From Mycobacterium sp. 852002-51057_SCH5723018 (GTDB taxonomy: Bacteria > Actinomycetota > Actinomycetes > Mycobacteriales > Mycobacteriaceae), in the NCBI RefSeq assembly GCF_001667035.1, contig NZ_LZIR01000012.1:1-64000 (forward strand): a DNA stretch of 64,000 nucleotides, in the 5' to 3' direction. Below, piece by piece: positions 45,993 to 55,803 of the stretch. Below the pieces are notes generated by a model. That model ran no database searches. It had not been told where the DNA came from and worked only from the letters and a program-made list of their open reading frames with translations. The position numbers and the translations under genes were made by a program. Position 1 is the stretch's first letter; every line of letters begins with the position of its first letter.

Positions 45993-45999
45993 GTGGCCC

Positions 46000-46005
46000 A
46001 GCGTA
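46000..46005 (-). promoter_or_regulatory. -10 element (TACGCT) of fadD15, likely leaderless
   Basis: TACGCT on the minus strand, 7-nt spacer (GGGCCAC) to the ATG; no ribosome binding site. Confidence 0.45.
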
Positions 46006-46106
46006 ATCCGCGCATTCGCGCAGCACGGCGGCAGTCCGCTGGTCGGACCGCGTTGCCTGACCTGCCCCGACACGGACCATGCGCAGCGGTGTGTGAAGCT
46101 GGGGGA

Positions 46107-46496
46107 ATGAACAGCATCCAGGTCGCGGATGAGACGTTTGTCGCCGCCGACGGCGCCAAGGTCGGCGCCGCGGTCTCCGATCCCGCGTCCTGGCGGCGGT
46201 GGTGGCCGGACCTGCGGCTGCGCGTCGTCGAGGATCGCGGCGAAAAGGGGATCCGCTGGACGGTCACCGGCGCGGTGACCGGGACCATGGAGGTCTGGCT
46301 GGAGCCGTCGCTGGACGGGGTTGTGCTGCACTACTTCCTGCACGCCGAACCCAGCGGCGTGGCGGCCTGGCAGCTGGCCAAGCTCAACTTGGCGAAAATG
46401 ACACACCGCCGTCGGGTGGCGGGCAAGAAAATGGCCTTCGAGGTCAAAAGGACGGTGGAGCGGTCACGACCGGTCGGCGTTTCTCCGGTAGTTTAA
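46107..46496 (+). CDS. SRPBCC-family protein (Rv2186c-like)
   Basis: A 129-residue START-like domain protein, same length as Rv2186c. It opens with a beta strand and the [14 protein letters not shown] helix-turn typical of polyketide-cyclase-like folds and ends with a long basic helix ([26 protein letters not shown]). A hydrophobic ligand is expected but unknown. ATG at 46107 next to a G-rich stretch. It is followed by a second SRPBCC gene. Confidence 0.85.
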   Translation: MNSIQVADETFVAADGAKVGAAVSDPASWRRWWPDLRLRVVEDRGEKGIRWTVTGAVTGTMEVWLEPSLDGVVLHYFLHAEPSGVAAWQLAKLNLAKMTHRRRVAGKKMAFEVKRTVERSRPVGVSPVV

Positions 46497-46600
46497 CTCG
46501 ATCAAGGTTTGGCAGGGCGAGTACCGTTTCGGCCCGGGAGCCGGGGTACTCCTGCATATCGCGGGGCCTACCCACATGCGGGAGAGAGGGCAGCAGCCAG

Positions 46601-47038
46601 GTGGCGGAGAAGACGACGCAGACCATTCACATCGACGCCGATCCGGACACGGTCCTTCAGGTGATCGCCGACATCGACTCATACCCGGAGTGGATCTCGG
46701 AGTATAAGGAAGCCGAAGTGCAGGAGCGGGGCGCCGACGGCTACCCGAAGGTCGTGCGCTTCGTGATGGACGCCGGCATCATCAAAGACACCCTGGTCAT
46801 GACCTACCAGTGGCCCAAAGACCGTAAGTCGCTGAGCTGGAGCCTGGTGTCCAGCTCGCTGCTGAAGTCGCTCGAGGGCTCATACCGCTTGGCGCCCAAG
46901 GGATCTGGCACCGACGTCACCTACGAACTGTCGGTCGACCTTGCGCTCCCGATGATCGGGTTGCTCAAGCGCAAGGCCGAGCGCAGGCTGACCGACACCG
47001 CCTTGAAGGATCTGAAGAAACGAGTCGAGGCTGAGTGA
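46601..47038 (+). CDS. SRPBCC-family protein (Rv2185c-like)
   Basis: A 145-residue START-like protein. The helix DADPDTVLQVIADIDSYPEWISEYKEAEV and the strand-rich body match the cyclase/START family (PYR/RatA-like). The GTG at 46601 fits Rv2185c. The ArsA-like ATPase gene begins 16 bp downstream, so the two are probably co-transcribed. Ligand unknown. Confidence 0.87.
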   Translation: MAEKTTQTIHIDADPDTVLQVIADIDSYPEWISEYKEAEVQERGADGYPKVVRFVMDAGIIKDTLVMTYQWPKDRKSLSWSLVSSSLLKSLEGSYRLAPKGSGTDVTYELSVDLALPMIGLLKRKAERRLTDTALKDLKKRVEAE

Positions 47039-47054
47039 ATCCGCTGAATTCCGG

Positions 47055-48314
47055 GTGTCCGCCCCGGCCCGGATCAGTCTCTTCGTTGGCAAGGGCGGGG
47101 TAGGTAAGTCGACCCTGGCCGCCGCGACCGCGGTCCGTGACGCGGGCGCCGGACAGCGGGTGCTGGCGGTGTCCACCGACCAGGCGCACTCGCTGGGCGA
47201 CGTGCTGGGCGTCCCGGTCCCACCGAGCGGCCGGGGTGACCTCGTACGCGTGCTCGCCGACCTCGAAACCGGAGGGGCGCAGGCGGGCGGCGGCTTCCTC
47301 GACGCGCTGGCGCTGGACACCCTGGCCCTGCTCGAGGCCCGGTGGCACGACGCGGTCAGCGCGCTGGATCGGCGGTTTCCCGAGTCCGAGTTGAGCAGCA
47401 TTGCCCCCGAAGAACTTTCGGCGCTGCCGGGGGTGCAGGAGGTGCTGGGACTGCACGCCGTCGGCGAGCTCGCCGCCTCCGGGCGATGGGATCGCGTCGT
47501 CGTCGATTGCGCCTCGACCGCCGACGCGCTGCGGATGCTGACCCTGCCCGCCACCTTCGGGCTGTACGTGGAACGCGCGTGGCCGCGTCACCGCCGGCTG
47601 TCCATCGCCTCCGACGACCCCCGCTCGGCCGCGGTGGTGGAACTGATCGAGCGCATCAGCGCCAGCGTGGAGCGGCTCAGCGCGTTGCTGACCGACGGCG
47701 ATCTGGTCAGCGCCCACCTGGTGCTGACCGCCGAACGGGTGGTCGCCGCGGAGGCGGTGCGCACGCTGGGGTCGCTGGCGCTGATGGGTGTGCGGGTCGA
47801 GGAGCTGATCGTCAACCAGGTTTTGAGCGAAGACGAGTCCTACGAGTACCGCAACCTGCCGGAGCACCCGGCGTTCTACTGGTACGCCGAACGCATCTCC
47901 GAACAACGCGTCGTCCTCGACGAGCTCGACGCCACCATCGGCGACGTCGCGCTGGTGCTGACGCCGCACCTGTCCGGCGAGCCGATCGGAGCCAAGGCGC
48001 TGGGCGCGCTGCTGGACAGCGCCCACCGACGAGGCGGGGCGGCGCCGCCGGGTCCGTTGCGACCGGTCGTGGACCTCGAATCCGGCTCGGGGCTTGGGTC
48101 GATATACCGGATGCGGCTAACGTTGCCCCACCTCGATCCTCGAGGACTTACCCTGGGCCGCGTCGACGACGACCTGATCATCAGCGCCGGCGGCTCGCGG
48201 CGCAGGGTCCGGCTGGCGTCGGTACTGAGGCGATGCACGGTGCTGGACGCGAACCTGCGGGGTACCCAGCTGACAGTTCGTTTTCGACCGGATCCGGAGG
48301 TGTGGCCTAAATGA
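47055..48314 (+). CDS. ArsA/Get3-like ATPase (Rv2184c-like)
   Basis: A 419-residue P-loop ATPase of the anion-transporting/Get3 family. The deviant Walker A is FVGKGGVGKSTLAAATA, preceded by a strand, with switch regions around STDQAHSLGDVLGV and VVVDCAST. Only one ATPase domain is present, as in Get3-like members, which act as homodimers. No arsenic genes are near. Its neighbours bind or modify lipids, so a lipid or membrane-protein handling role is conceivable but unproven. It overlaps the next gene by 4 nt (ATGA). Confidence 0.88.
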   Translation: MSAPARISLFVGKGGVGKSTLAAATAVRDAGAGQRVLAVSTDQAHSLGDVLGVPVPPSGRGDLVRVLADLETGGAQAGGGFLDALALDTLALLEARWHDAVSALDRRFPESELSSIAPEELSALPGVQEVLGLHAVGELAASGRWDRVVVDCASTADALRMLTLPATFGLYVERAWPRHRRLSIASDDPRSAAVVELIERISASVERLSALLTDGDLVSAHLVLTAERVVAAEAVRTLGSLALMGVRVEELIVNQVLSEDESYEYRNLPEHPAFYWYAERISEQRVVLDELDATIGDVALVLTPHLSGEPIGAKALGALLDSAHRRGGAAPPGPLRPVVDLESGSGLGSIYRMRLTLPHLDPRGLTLGRVDDDLIISAGGSRRRVRLASVLRRCTVLDANLRGTQLTVRFRPDPEVWPK

Positions 48315-48715
48315 ACGGGGCTCATCCCGAACTCGGTCCCGAGCTGCGCAGGCTGGCGCAGGCGATCCTGGACAGCATCGACCCCGCCGTTCGAACGGCG
48401 GCCGCGCTGACGGCGGGCGCCGGGGTCGGGACCGGCAAATGCCAGCAGGTGTGGTGCCCGGTGTGCGCGCTGGCCGCGTTGGCGACCGGCGACCAGCACC
48501 CGCTGCTCACCGTGATCGCCGACCACAGCATGGCCCTGCTGGAAGTCATCCGCGGCATCGTCAGCGACATCAATGACATCGACCGGTCGGGCAAACCGCC
48601 ACCGGACGGGCCGGCCGGCGGCGGTGCCGACGCCGATGCCGACGCGGGCGCCACCGCCGGCGACACCACCGTGAAGACCCGCTACCAGCCCATCCCGGTC
48701 ACCGTCGAGGAGTGA
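48311..48715 (+). CDS. Small Cys-motif protein (Rv2183c-like)
   Basis: A 134-residue protein: a helical N-terminal part with LRRLAQAILDSIDPAVRTAAAL, then KCQQVWCPVC (C-x4-C-x2-C), a helical segment SMALLEVIRGIVSDIND, and a low-complexity Ala/Asp/Gly tail. The cysteines could bind metal. Translationally coupled to the ArsA-like ATPase by a 4-nt overlap, which suggests the two proteins work together. Function unknown. Confidence 0.82.
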   Translation: MNGAHPELGPELRRLAQAILDSIDPAVRTAAALTAGAGVGTGKCQQVWCPVCALAALATGDQHPLLTVIADHSMALLEVIRGIVSDINDIDRSGKPPPDGPAGGGADADADAGATAGDTTVKTRYQPIPVTVEE

Positions 48716-48802
48716 CCCGCCCGCTTTCGAAGGTGGTCCCTTGCGCTGCGGGTCGGTACAGTTGGCCAGAACACTGATTCGGCGCGGGCGAGAGGGAGGG
48801 CC

Positions 48803-49537
48803 ATGTGGTACTGGCTGTTCAAGTACATCTTGCTGGGCCCGTTGCTCTCCCTGCTTGGACGACCGAAAGTTGAAGGGCTGGAACACGTTCCGAGTTCCGG
48901 TCCGGCGATCCTGGCCAGTAATCACCTCGCCGTCATGGACAGCTTCTACCTGCCGCTGGTGGTCCGGCGCCGGATCACCTTCCTTGCGAAGGCCGAGTAT
49001 TTCACCGGCACCGGGCTGAAGGGCTGGCTCAGCCGCTGGTTCTTCACCGCCGTCGGCCAGGTGCCGATCGACCGCGCCGACGCCGACGCCGCGCAGGCCG
49101 CGCTGAACACCGCCGAGCGGCTGCTGGGTGAGGGCAAGTTGCTGGGCATGTATCCCGAGGGCACCCGCTCGCCCGACGGCAGGTTGTACAAGGGCAAGAC
49201 GGGGCTGGCCCGGCTGGCTCTGCACACCGGCGTTCCGGTGATCCCGGTGGCGATGATCGGCACCAACGTGGTCAACCCCCCGGGCACCTCGATGCTGCGC
49301 TTCGGGCGGGTCACGGTCCGCTTCGGCAAGCCGATGGACTTCTCGCGCTTCGAAGGCCTGGCCGGGAACCGCTTCATCGAGCGGGCCGTCATCGACGAGG
49401 TGATCTACGAACTGATGCGGCTGTCCGGCCAGGAGTACGTCGACATCTACGCCGCCAGTGTCAAGGAAAGCGGCAACGGCGCCCATCCGGCAACCGACGA
49501 CGCCGCCACCCGCATCCCAGAGACCGCCGTCGTCTAG
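48803..49537 (+). CDS. PlsC-type 1-acylglycerol-phosphate acyltransferase
   Basis: A 244-residue membrane-associated acyltransferase, Rv2182c-like. The HX4D motif is [10 protein letters not shown] and the glycerophosphate-binding motif is [21 protein letters not shown] follows. It acylates lysophosphatidate or a related acceptor. ATG at 48803 after GAGAGGGAGG. Its last 4 bp overlap the convergent GT87 gene. Confidence 0.92.
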   Translation: MWYWLFKYILLGPLLSLLGRPKVEGLEHVPSSGPAILASNHLAVMDSFYLPLVVRRRITFLAKAEYFTGTGLKGWLSRWFFTAVGQVPIDRADADAAQAALNTAERLLGEGKLLGMYPEGTRSPDGRLYKGKTGLARLALHTGVPVIPVAMIGTNVVNPPGTSMLRFGRVTVRFGKPMDFSRFEGLAGNRFIERAVIDEVIYELMRLSGQEYVDIYAASVKESGNGAHPATDDAATRIPETAVV

Positions 49538-50817
49538 CTGGTCGCCGCCACCGGCGTCAGCGCGGCCGTCGCCTCGTCTTCGCGGCTGGTGCGGACCGTC
49601 ACGGTGAGCCCCGCCGCGACGATGACGGCGAGCGCCCACCACACGTAGGACGACCCGACGATCTGGCGCCACAGGTTCGCCGTCGTCTCGTGATGCTTGG
49701 GCAGCAGGTCGATCGGCGTCCACCGCATCAGCACCACCCCGACGGCGCTGAGCGCGCCCAGCGCCAGATTGCGGCGCCGCCACGCCAAAACCCCGATCAT
49801 CAGCACCGCCGGCAGCATCCACACCCAGTGGTGCGACCACGAGACCGGCGAAACCACCAGTCCGAACAGGGCGACGCAGATCACCGCCAGGGTCGGCTCG
49901 CCGGCCCGTAGCACCCGCCGCATCGCCCAGACGGTCACGGCAAGCACCAGCAGGGACGCGACGACCCATAGCGGGAAGCGTTCGTGCTCGTCGAGGCCCA
50001 GCCGGGCCAGCGCCCCCGCGATGTTCTGGTCGGTGTTCAGCGCGGCCTCACCGATCCGGTCGGTGTGGTGGACGGTGTGGGTCCAGTACTCCCACGAGTC
50101 GCCCCACGCCAGCACGAAGCCAAGCAGCGTCGCACCCGCGAAGGACGCCAGCGCGGTCAGGGCCGCGCGACCGTCGCGGCGCAGCAGGAAATAGAGCAGA
50201 AAGACGGCCGGAGTGAGCTTCAGGGCGATCCCGAGGCCCATCAGCAGCCCGCGCGGCCAGGGCGTGCGGCGCGGCACGCAGTCGGCGATCACCAGGGTCA
50301 TCAGCACCACGTTGATCTGGCCGAACGCGAAGTTCGACGTGATCGGTTCGAGCCAGATCGTCGCCGCGGCCGCGATCAGCACCGCCAGCCACAGCCGGCG
50401 CAGCCACGCGGGCCCGGGCACCAGGGCCGAGGAGTTCCACACGTCGAGTCGGGCCAGCACGATCGCCGTCGACACGATCAGCAGCACCAGCGTCAACACG
50501 GTGATCGCGACGCTGGCGGCCGGCATGTGCAGCCAGGAGAACGGGGAGAAGACGATGGCCGCCAGCGGGGGATAGGTGAACGGCAGGTTCAGCCCGATGG
50601 GGGTGTGGAACAACACGTCCCCGCGATACAGCGGGCGCCCGTCCAACCAGGCCTGACCGCCCATTTGATAGACGTCGATGTCGATCCGGTACGGCGTGTG
50701 CCCGAACAGGCGCCAGCCGACGTAGTACCAGGCCGCGGCGGCCAGCACCCAGAGCAGGAGCCACACGAACGCCCGCCCGGATTGACTGCCCACGCCGGGC
50801 GCACGCCATCTCCTCAT
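49534..50817 (-). CDS. mptC: GT87 alpha-1,2-mannosyltransferase (Rv2181-like)
   Basis: A polytopic membrane enzyme of 427 residues, same length as Rv2181. It uses polyprenyl-phosphomannose to add alpha-1,2 mannose branches to lipomannan and lipoarabinomannan on the outer face of the membrane. The first periplasmic loop [21 protein letters not shown] and [15 protein letters not shown] are family hallmarks; [21 protein letters not shown] recurs in the paralogue at 17685. Ten or so membrane helices. Confidence 0.93.
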   Translation of the reverse strand: MRRWRAPGVGSQSGRAFVWLLLWVLAAAAWYYVGWRLFGHTPYRIDIDVYQMGGQAWLDGRPLYRGDVLFHTPIGLNLPFTYPPLAAIVFSPFSWLHMPAASVAITVLTLVLLIVSTAIVLARLDVWNSSALVPGPAWLRRLWLAVLIAAAATIWLEPITSNFAFGQINVVLMTLVIADCVPRRTPWPRGLLMGLGIALKLTPAVFLLYFLLRRDGRAALTALASFAGATLLGFVLAWGDSWEYWTHTVHHTDRIGEAALNTDQNIAGALARLGLDEHERFPLWVVASLLVLAVTVWAMRRVLRAGEPTLAVICVALFGLVVSPVSWSHHWVWMLPAVLMIGVLAWRRRNLALGALSAVGVVLMRWTPIDLLPKHHETTANLWRQIVGSSYVWWALAVIVAAGLTVTVRTSREDEATAALTPVAATS

Positions 50818-50896
50818 GTCGCAGAACAGCGTAATCGGTGCCGGACTCCGCGACGTGCCCCCAGCGCGGCTCCCGCGGTGACGCGACGGGCGGGCG

Positions 50897-50902
50897 TAGC
50901 TT
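50897..50902 (+). promoter_or_regulatory. -10 element (TAGCTT), likely leaderless
   Basis: TAGCTT with a 7-nt spacer to the GTG at 50910; supports the start chosen for the downstream membrane protein. Confidence 0.4.
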
Positions 50903-50909
50903 TTCAAGG

Positions 50910-51794
50910 GTGTTCCACTGGTTCGTGTATGGGGTGTCCCGCTGGTTCACGCACGACATCGTCGACCGCGGCCGGCTGCCCCTGCTGTGCTGCCTGGTCG
51001 CGTTCATCCTGACCTTTTTCGTCACGCGTACGTCGGTGCGCATGATCCGGCACCGGGCCAGGACCGGCCGAGCGACGCGATGGTGGCAGCCGCGCAACGT
51101 GCACATCGGGGGAGTGCACATCCACCACGTGACGTTCGGGGTGGTCCTGGTGATGCTGTCCGGGCTGACGCTGGTGACCCTGGCAGTCAGCGGGCAGGAA
51201 CCCGAATTTACCTTGGCGGCAACGCTTTTCGGTGTCGGAGCCGCGCTGGTTCTCGACGAGTACGCGTTGATACTGCACCTGTCGGACGTCTATTGGGAAG
51301 AGGACGGCCGCGCCTCGGTGGACGCGGTGTTCGCCGCGGTGGGGTTGGCGGGGTTGTTGATCATGGGTCTGCACCCGCTGATGTTTTTCCTGCCCGTGTG
51401 GCACAGCGCCGACTCGGTGGCGCTGCGCGCCGGCGTGGGCGGCCTGCTGGCGCTGGCGCTGCCGCTGTCCGTGGTGGTGGTGCTCAAGGGCAAGGTGTGG
51501 ACCGGCCTGCTCGGCATGTTCTTCGTCGTGCTGCTGGTCATCGGTGCCATCCGGCTGTCCCGCCCGCACGCCCCGTGGGCGCGGTGGCGCTACACCAGCC
51601 AGCCCGACAAGATGCGCCGCGCGCTGCAGCGGGAACGCAGGCTGCGCCGCCCGGTGGTGCGGGCCAAGCTGTGGGTGCAGTGCGCCATCGCGGGCACCCC
51701 GCACCTGCCCGACGAGCGCACGGTTGACGCCGAGCTCGACCAGGAGGTGCACGCGGCGCCGGCGCCCACCGGGCCCATCCTGATCAGCAGGTAG
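50910..51794 (+). CDS. Polytopic membrane protein (Rv2180c-like)
   Basis: A 294-residue protein with about six membrane helices, beginning with [23 protein letters not shown] conserved-looking loop [15 protein letters not shown] carries three histidines, and [19 protein letters not shown] carries acidic residues and a histidine, so a metal site in the membrane is possible. The basic C-terminal tail is cytoplasmic. Function unknown. The open frame upstream of 50910 is not used, judging from the -10 and the H37Rv length. Confidence 0.87.
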   Translation: MFHWFVYGVSRWFTHDIVDRGRLPLLCCLVAFILTFFVTRTSVRMIRHRARTGRATRWWQPRNVHIGGVHIHHVTFGVVLVMLSGLTLVTLAVSGQEPEFTLAATLFGVGAALVLDEYALILHLSDVYWEEDGRASVDAVFAAVGLAGLLIMGLHPLMFFLPVWHSADSVALRAGVGGLLALALPLSVVVVLKGKVWTGLLGMFFVVLLVIGAIRLSRPHAPWARWRYTSQPDKMRRALQRERRLRRPVVRAKLWVQCAIAGTPHLPDERTVDAELDQEVHAAPAPTGPILISR

Positions 51795-51801
51795 GCGGCC
51801 C

Positions 51802-51941
51802 GTACCGGCACTTGTCGTCGGCGGCCTGGGCCTGATTGGCCGCCTCCTTGTTCGTGCCGTACCGGCACTCGTCGTCGGCGGCCTGAGCCTGATTGGCCGC
51901 CTCCTTGTTCGTGCCGTACTGGCACTCGTCGTCGGCGGCCT
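51802..51941. repeat. 57-bp tandem repeat, about 2.5 copies
   Basis: Two full units (51802-51858, 51859-51915) with few differences and a third partial unit (51916-51941), each beginning GTACYGGCAC. The array lies between the stop of the Rv2180c-like gene and the promoter of the RNase gene. On the minus strand one frame reads as a regular 19-residue repeat (AANQAQAADDECRYGTNKE) but has no start codon. Copy number is likely to vary between strains. Confidence 0.8.
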
Positions 51942-51946
51942 AGGCT
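51941..51946 (+). promoter_or_regulatory. -10 element (TAGGCT), likely leaderless
   Basis: TAGGCT with a 7-nt spacer to the GTG at 51954; it starts exactly where the 57-bp repeat stops matching. Confidence 0.4.
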
Positions 51947-51953
51947 TTCTCCG

Positions 51954-52433
51954 GTGCGGTACTTCTACGACACGGAATTCATCGAGGACGGCCGCACCAT
52001 CGAACTGATCTCGATCGGGGTGGCCGCCGAGGACGGCCGCGAGTACTACGCGGTCTCCACCGAATTCGACCCCGAGCGCGCCGGAGCCTGGGTGCGGGCC
52101 AATGTGCTGCCCAAGCTGCCGTCCCCGTCGTCGCCGTTGTGGCGTTCGCGTAAGCAGATCCGCCTCGATCTCGAGGAGTTTTTCCGGGTCGACGGGACCG
52201 AGCCGATCGAGCTGTGGGCCTGGGTGGGCGCCTACGACCACGTCGCCCTGTGCCAGCTGTGGGGACCGATGCCGGCCCTGCCGAAGGCGATACCCCGCTT
52301 CACCAGGGAATTGCGTCAGTTGTGGGAGGAGCGCGGATCGCCCCGGATGCCGCCGCGGTCCCGCGACGCGCACGACGCGTTGGTCGACGCACGCGACCAG
52401 CTGCTCCGATTCCGGCTGATCACCTCCGGGTGA
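51954..52433 (+). CDS. RNase AS-like DEDDh 3'-5' exoribonuclease
   Basis: A 159-residue RNase H-fold exonuclease, Rv2179c-like. It opens with the metal-binding Asp/Glu pair in RYFYDTEFIEDG; WVGAYDHVAL and RDAHDALVDARDQ supply the remaining DEDDh residues. The M. tuberculosis protein is a dimeric exoribonuclease that prefers adenylate-containing RNA. GTG at 51954; the 57-bp repeat array lies immediately upstream of the promoter. Confidence 0.92.
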   Translation: MRYFYDTEFIEDGRTIELISIGVAAEDGREYYAVSTEFDPERAGAWVRANVLPKLPSPSSPLWRSRKQIRLDLEEFFRVDGTEPIELWAWVGAYDHVALCQLWGPMPALPKAIPRFTRELRQLWEERGSPRMPPRSRDAHDALVDARDQLLRFRLITSG

Positions 52434-52462
52434 GGGCGTTCGCCCTGATCAGCCGTGACTAG

Positions 52463-53881
<1,419 letters not shown>

Positions 53882-53891
53882 TTCCCTTTTG

Positions 53892-53955
53892 CCGCGAGCG
53901 TGCGCGTTTGTACGGCGACACGCCGGCTCCGGCGTACGACTGCGCACCCTCGCGG
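53892..53955. repeat. Inverted repeat between convergent aroG and pknL
   Basis: Arms CCGCGAGCGTGCGC (53892-53905) and GCGCACCCTCGCGG (53942-53955) pair at 13 of 14 positions and enclose the hairpin core CGGCGACACGCCG (53913-53925). The core is identical to the one in the adoK/asnB gap. It ends 8 bp before the pknL stop, so it may terminate transcripts from both sides. Confidence 0.6.
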
Positions 53956-53963
53956 AACAGAAG

Positions 53964-55319
53964 CTACAGCAGGCCGCTCAGGTTGTTGCCGATCGTCCAG
54001 GCCGCCGTCGCGACCAAACCGGTGAGCGCCAGCACGACCGCCACCCACACCAGCACCATGCGGCGCGCGTGTTGACGGGCCCAGACGAATTCGCTGAGCG
54101 CGATGCCGGCGAAGTCGCCTGAGACGGGCTGGTATTCGTAGTCCTCGGGCTCGGCTTCGGCTTCGGCCGGGCGTGCCGGCTCGGCCCAATCCCCGGGGTC
54201 GCGGGTCAGCTGACGGGTGGGGTCGCGGACCGGCGCCTGCGCGGGCGGGGGCGGTTGCTGGGCGGTGGCCGGGCGCTGGCTCATCCGGCTGTGGTGCAAC
54301 GCCGCCGATCGGTGCTGGGCCGAGTTGCGCGGCGCCGGCACCCGAAAATCCGGCAGGCCGAGTTCGTCGGCGATCGCATCGAGTTCGGCGCCCATCTCGA
54401 TCGCATCGGCGTATCGGTCGGCCGGGTCGCGGGCGGTCGCGCGCTGCACGAAATCGTCGAACTGCGGTGGCACACCGTCGATCGCCAGGCTGGCCGGCGG
54501 CACGTCGGCATCCAAACGTTGGTAGGCGATCGAGAGCGCCGAGTCGCCGGTGAACGGTGTGTGCCCGGTCAGCAGCTCATAGGTGAGGACCCCGGCGGAG
54601 TAGACGTCGCTGCGCGGGCCGGCGTTGCCGTCGCGCACCTGCTCAGGCGACAGGTAGGCGGCAGTGCCCAAAATGACGCTGGTGGAAGTGATTCCGGCGG
54701 CCGCGACGGCGCGGACCAACCCGAAATCGGCGATCTTGACCTCGCCGTCGTCGGAGATCAGCACGTTCTCGGGCTTGACGTCGCGGTGCACCAGGCCGGC
54801 CCGGTGCGCGGCGGCCAGCCCGCCGAGCACGGGGCGAAGCACCGCCGCGACGGCATGGGGTGGCATCGGACCGCGCTCGGCCAGCAGCTCGCGCAGGGTG
54901 CCGCCCTCGATGAGCTCCATGACCAGAAACGGGTGCCGGGCGTCGAGGCCCTGGTCGTAGACGGCAACAAGCCCGGGGTTTTTCAGCCGGGCCACAGTGC
55001 GGGCTTCGAGCTGGAAGCGGGTCAGGAATTGCTCGTCGCCGGCGTAACGAGAATCCATGACCTTTACCGCGACCGGGCGGTCGAGCCGGGTGTCGAGCCC
55101 GCGATACACCGTCGAGGTGCCGCCGCTGGCGATCTTGGACTGGACCAGGTAGCGGCCATCCAGCAACGTGTCCTCCAACGGATCGCCAGACCATGCTTGG
55201 GCCCGGTGACGATGCGGGCCGGCACGGCCTGAGGAGGAGCCGGGCAAATCTGCTTCGGCCCGGTGACGATGCGGGCCGGCACGGCCGGAGGAGGAGCCGG
55301 GCAAATCTGGTTCGGCCAC
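53964..55319 (-). CDS. pknL: Ser/Thr protein kinase PknL
   Basis: A membrane-anchored Hanks-type kinase of 451 residues. Glycine loop [12 protein letters not shown], catalytic lysine in [21 protein letters not shown] and a TS-rich activation loop are all present; a Pro-rich juxtamembrane region (about 335-405) and one helix ([21 protein letters not shown]) follow, with almost no extracellular part. Compared with the 399-residue H37Rv protein it has an N-terminal tandem repeat of 19 residues (two copies of [17 protein letters not shown] plus flanks). GTG start at 55319 with TACGAT 6 nt upstream. The divergent neighbour is its probable substrate. Confidence 0.93.
   Translation of the reverse strand: MAEPDLPGSSSGRAGPHRHRAEADLPGSSSGRAGPHRHRAQAWSGDPLEDTLLDGRYLVQSKIASGGTSTVYRGLDTRLDRPVAVKVMDSRYAGDEQFLTRFQLEARTVARLKNPGLVAVYDQGLDARHPFLVMELIEGGTLRELLAERGPMPPHAVAAVLRPVLGGLAAAHRAGLVHRDVKPENVLISDDGEVKIADFGLVRAVAAAGITSTSVILGTAAYLSPEQVRDGNAGPRSDVYSAGVLTYELLTGHTPFTGDSALSIAYQRLDADVPPASLAIDGVPPQFDDFVQRATARDPADRYADAIEMGAELDAIADELGLPDFRVPAPRNSAQHRSAALHHSRMSQRPATAQQPPPPAQAPVRDPTRQLTRDPGDWAEPARPAEAEAEPEDYEYQPVSGDFAGIALSEFVWARQHARRMVLVWVAVVLALTGLVATAAWTIGNNLSGLL
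55201..55314. repeat. 57-bp tandem repeat inside the pknL 5' end
   Basis: Two units (55201-55257, 55258-55314) that differ at only two or so positions, each beginning GCCCGGTGACGATGCGGG. Being 57 bp, they keep the pknL frame and encode two 19-residue repeats before the kinase domain. Confidence 0.8.
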
Positions 55320-55325
55320 GGGGCC

Positions 55326-55391
55326 ATCGTAGGTGCGGCGGTGAAATCCGGTGCGGAACCTGGTTCCAAAGACGGGACCAGGGCCTACACT
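55326..55391. promoter_or_regulatory. Divergent -10 elements of pknL and the Rv2175c-like gene
   Basis: Minus strand: TACGAT (55326-55331), 6 nt from the pknL GTG. Plus strand: TACACT (55386-55391), 7 nt from the ATG at 55399. Both transcripts would be leaderless, and the pair suggests co-regulation of kinase and substrate. Confidence 0.45.
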
Positions 55392-55398
55392 TGCGCTG

Positions 55399-55803
55399 AT
55401 GAGCAGTATCCCGGCCGGCGACGATGTATTGGACCCTGACGAGCCAACTTACGATCTGCCCAGGGTCGCGGAGTTGCTCCATGTTCCGGTCAGCAAGGTG
55501 CAGCAGCAGCTGCGGGAGGGCCACCTGGTCGCGGTGCGGCGCGGCGGCGGCGTGGTGGTGCCAAAGGTGTTTTTCACCAATTCCGGTGAGGTGGTCAAGA
55601 GCCTGCCCGGGCTGCTGACGATCCTGCATGACGGCGGCTACCACGACACCGAGATCGTGCGTTGGCTGTTCACGCGGGACCCGTCGCTGACCGTCACGCG
55701 CGACGGCACCCGCGACGCGATCAGCAACGCCCGCCCAGTCGATGCCCTGCACGCCCACCAGGCTCGGGAAGTCGTGCGCCGGGCACAGGCTATGGCGTAC
55801 TAG
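55399..55803 (+). CDS. Winged-helix DNA-binding protein, PknL substrate family
   Basis: A 134-residue Rv2175c-like protein with an N-terminal helix-turn-helix (YDLPRVAELLHVPVSKVQQQLREG), a wing (HLVAVRRGGGVVVPKVFF) and C-terminal helices (SLPGLLTILHDGGYHDTEIVRWLF). Rv2175c binds DNA and is reported to be phosphorylated by PknL at an N-terminal threonine. Two starts are possible: ATG 55399, placed 7 nt after TACACT, or GTG 55351, which would add 16 residues including that threonine region (GPTLAL). Its last 14 bp overlap mptA. Confidence 0.9.
   Translation: MSSIPAGDDVLDPDEPTYDLPRVAELLHVPVSKVQQQLREGHLVAVRRGGGVVVPKVFFTNSGEVVKSLPGLLTILHDGGYHDTEIVRWLFTRDPSLTVTRDGTRDAISNARPVDALHAHQAREVVRRAQAMAY

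Noticed and set aside
51590..51925. Minus-strand 111-codon frame across the 57-bp repeat
   Set aside because: Its repeats (GGGQSG, RRRR) are frame-shadow peptides of the tandem DNA repeat and its remainder mirrors the Rv2180c-like gene.
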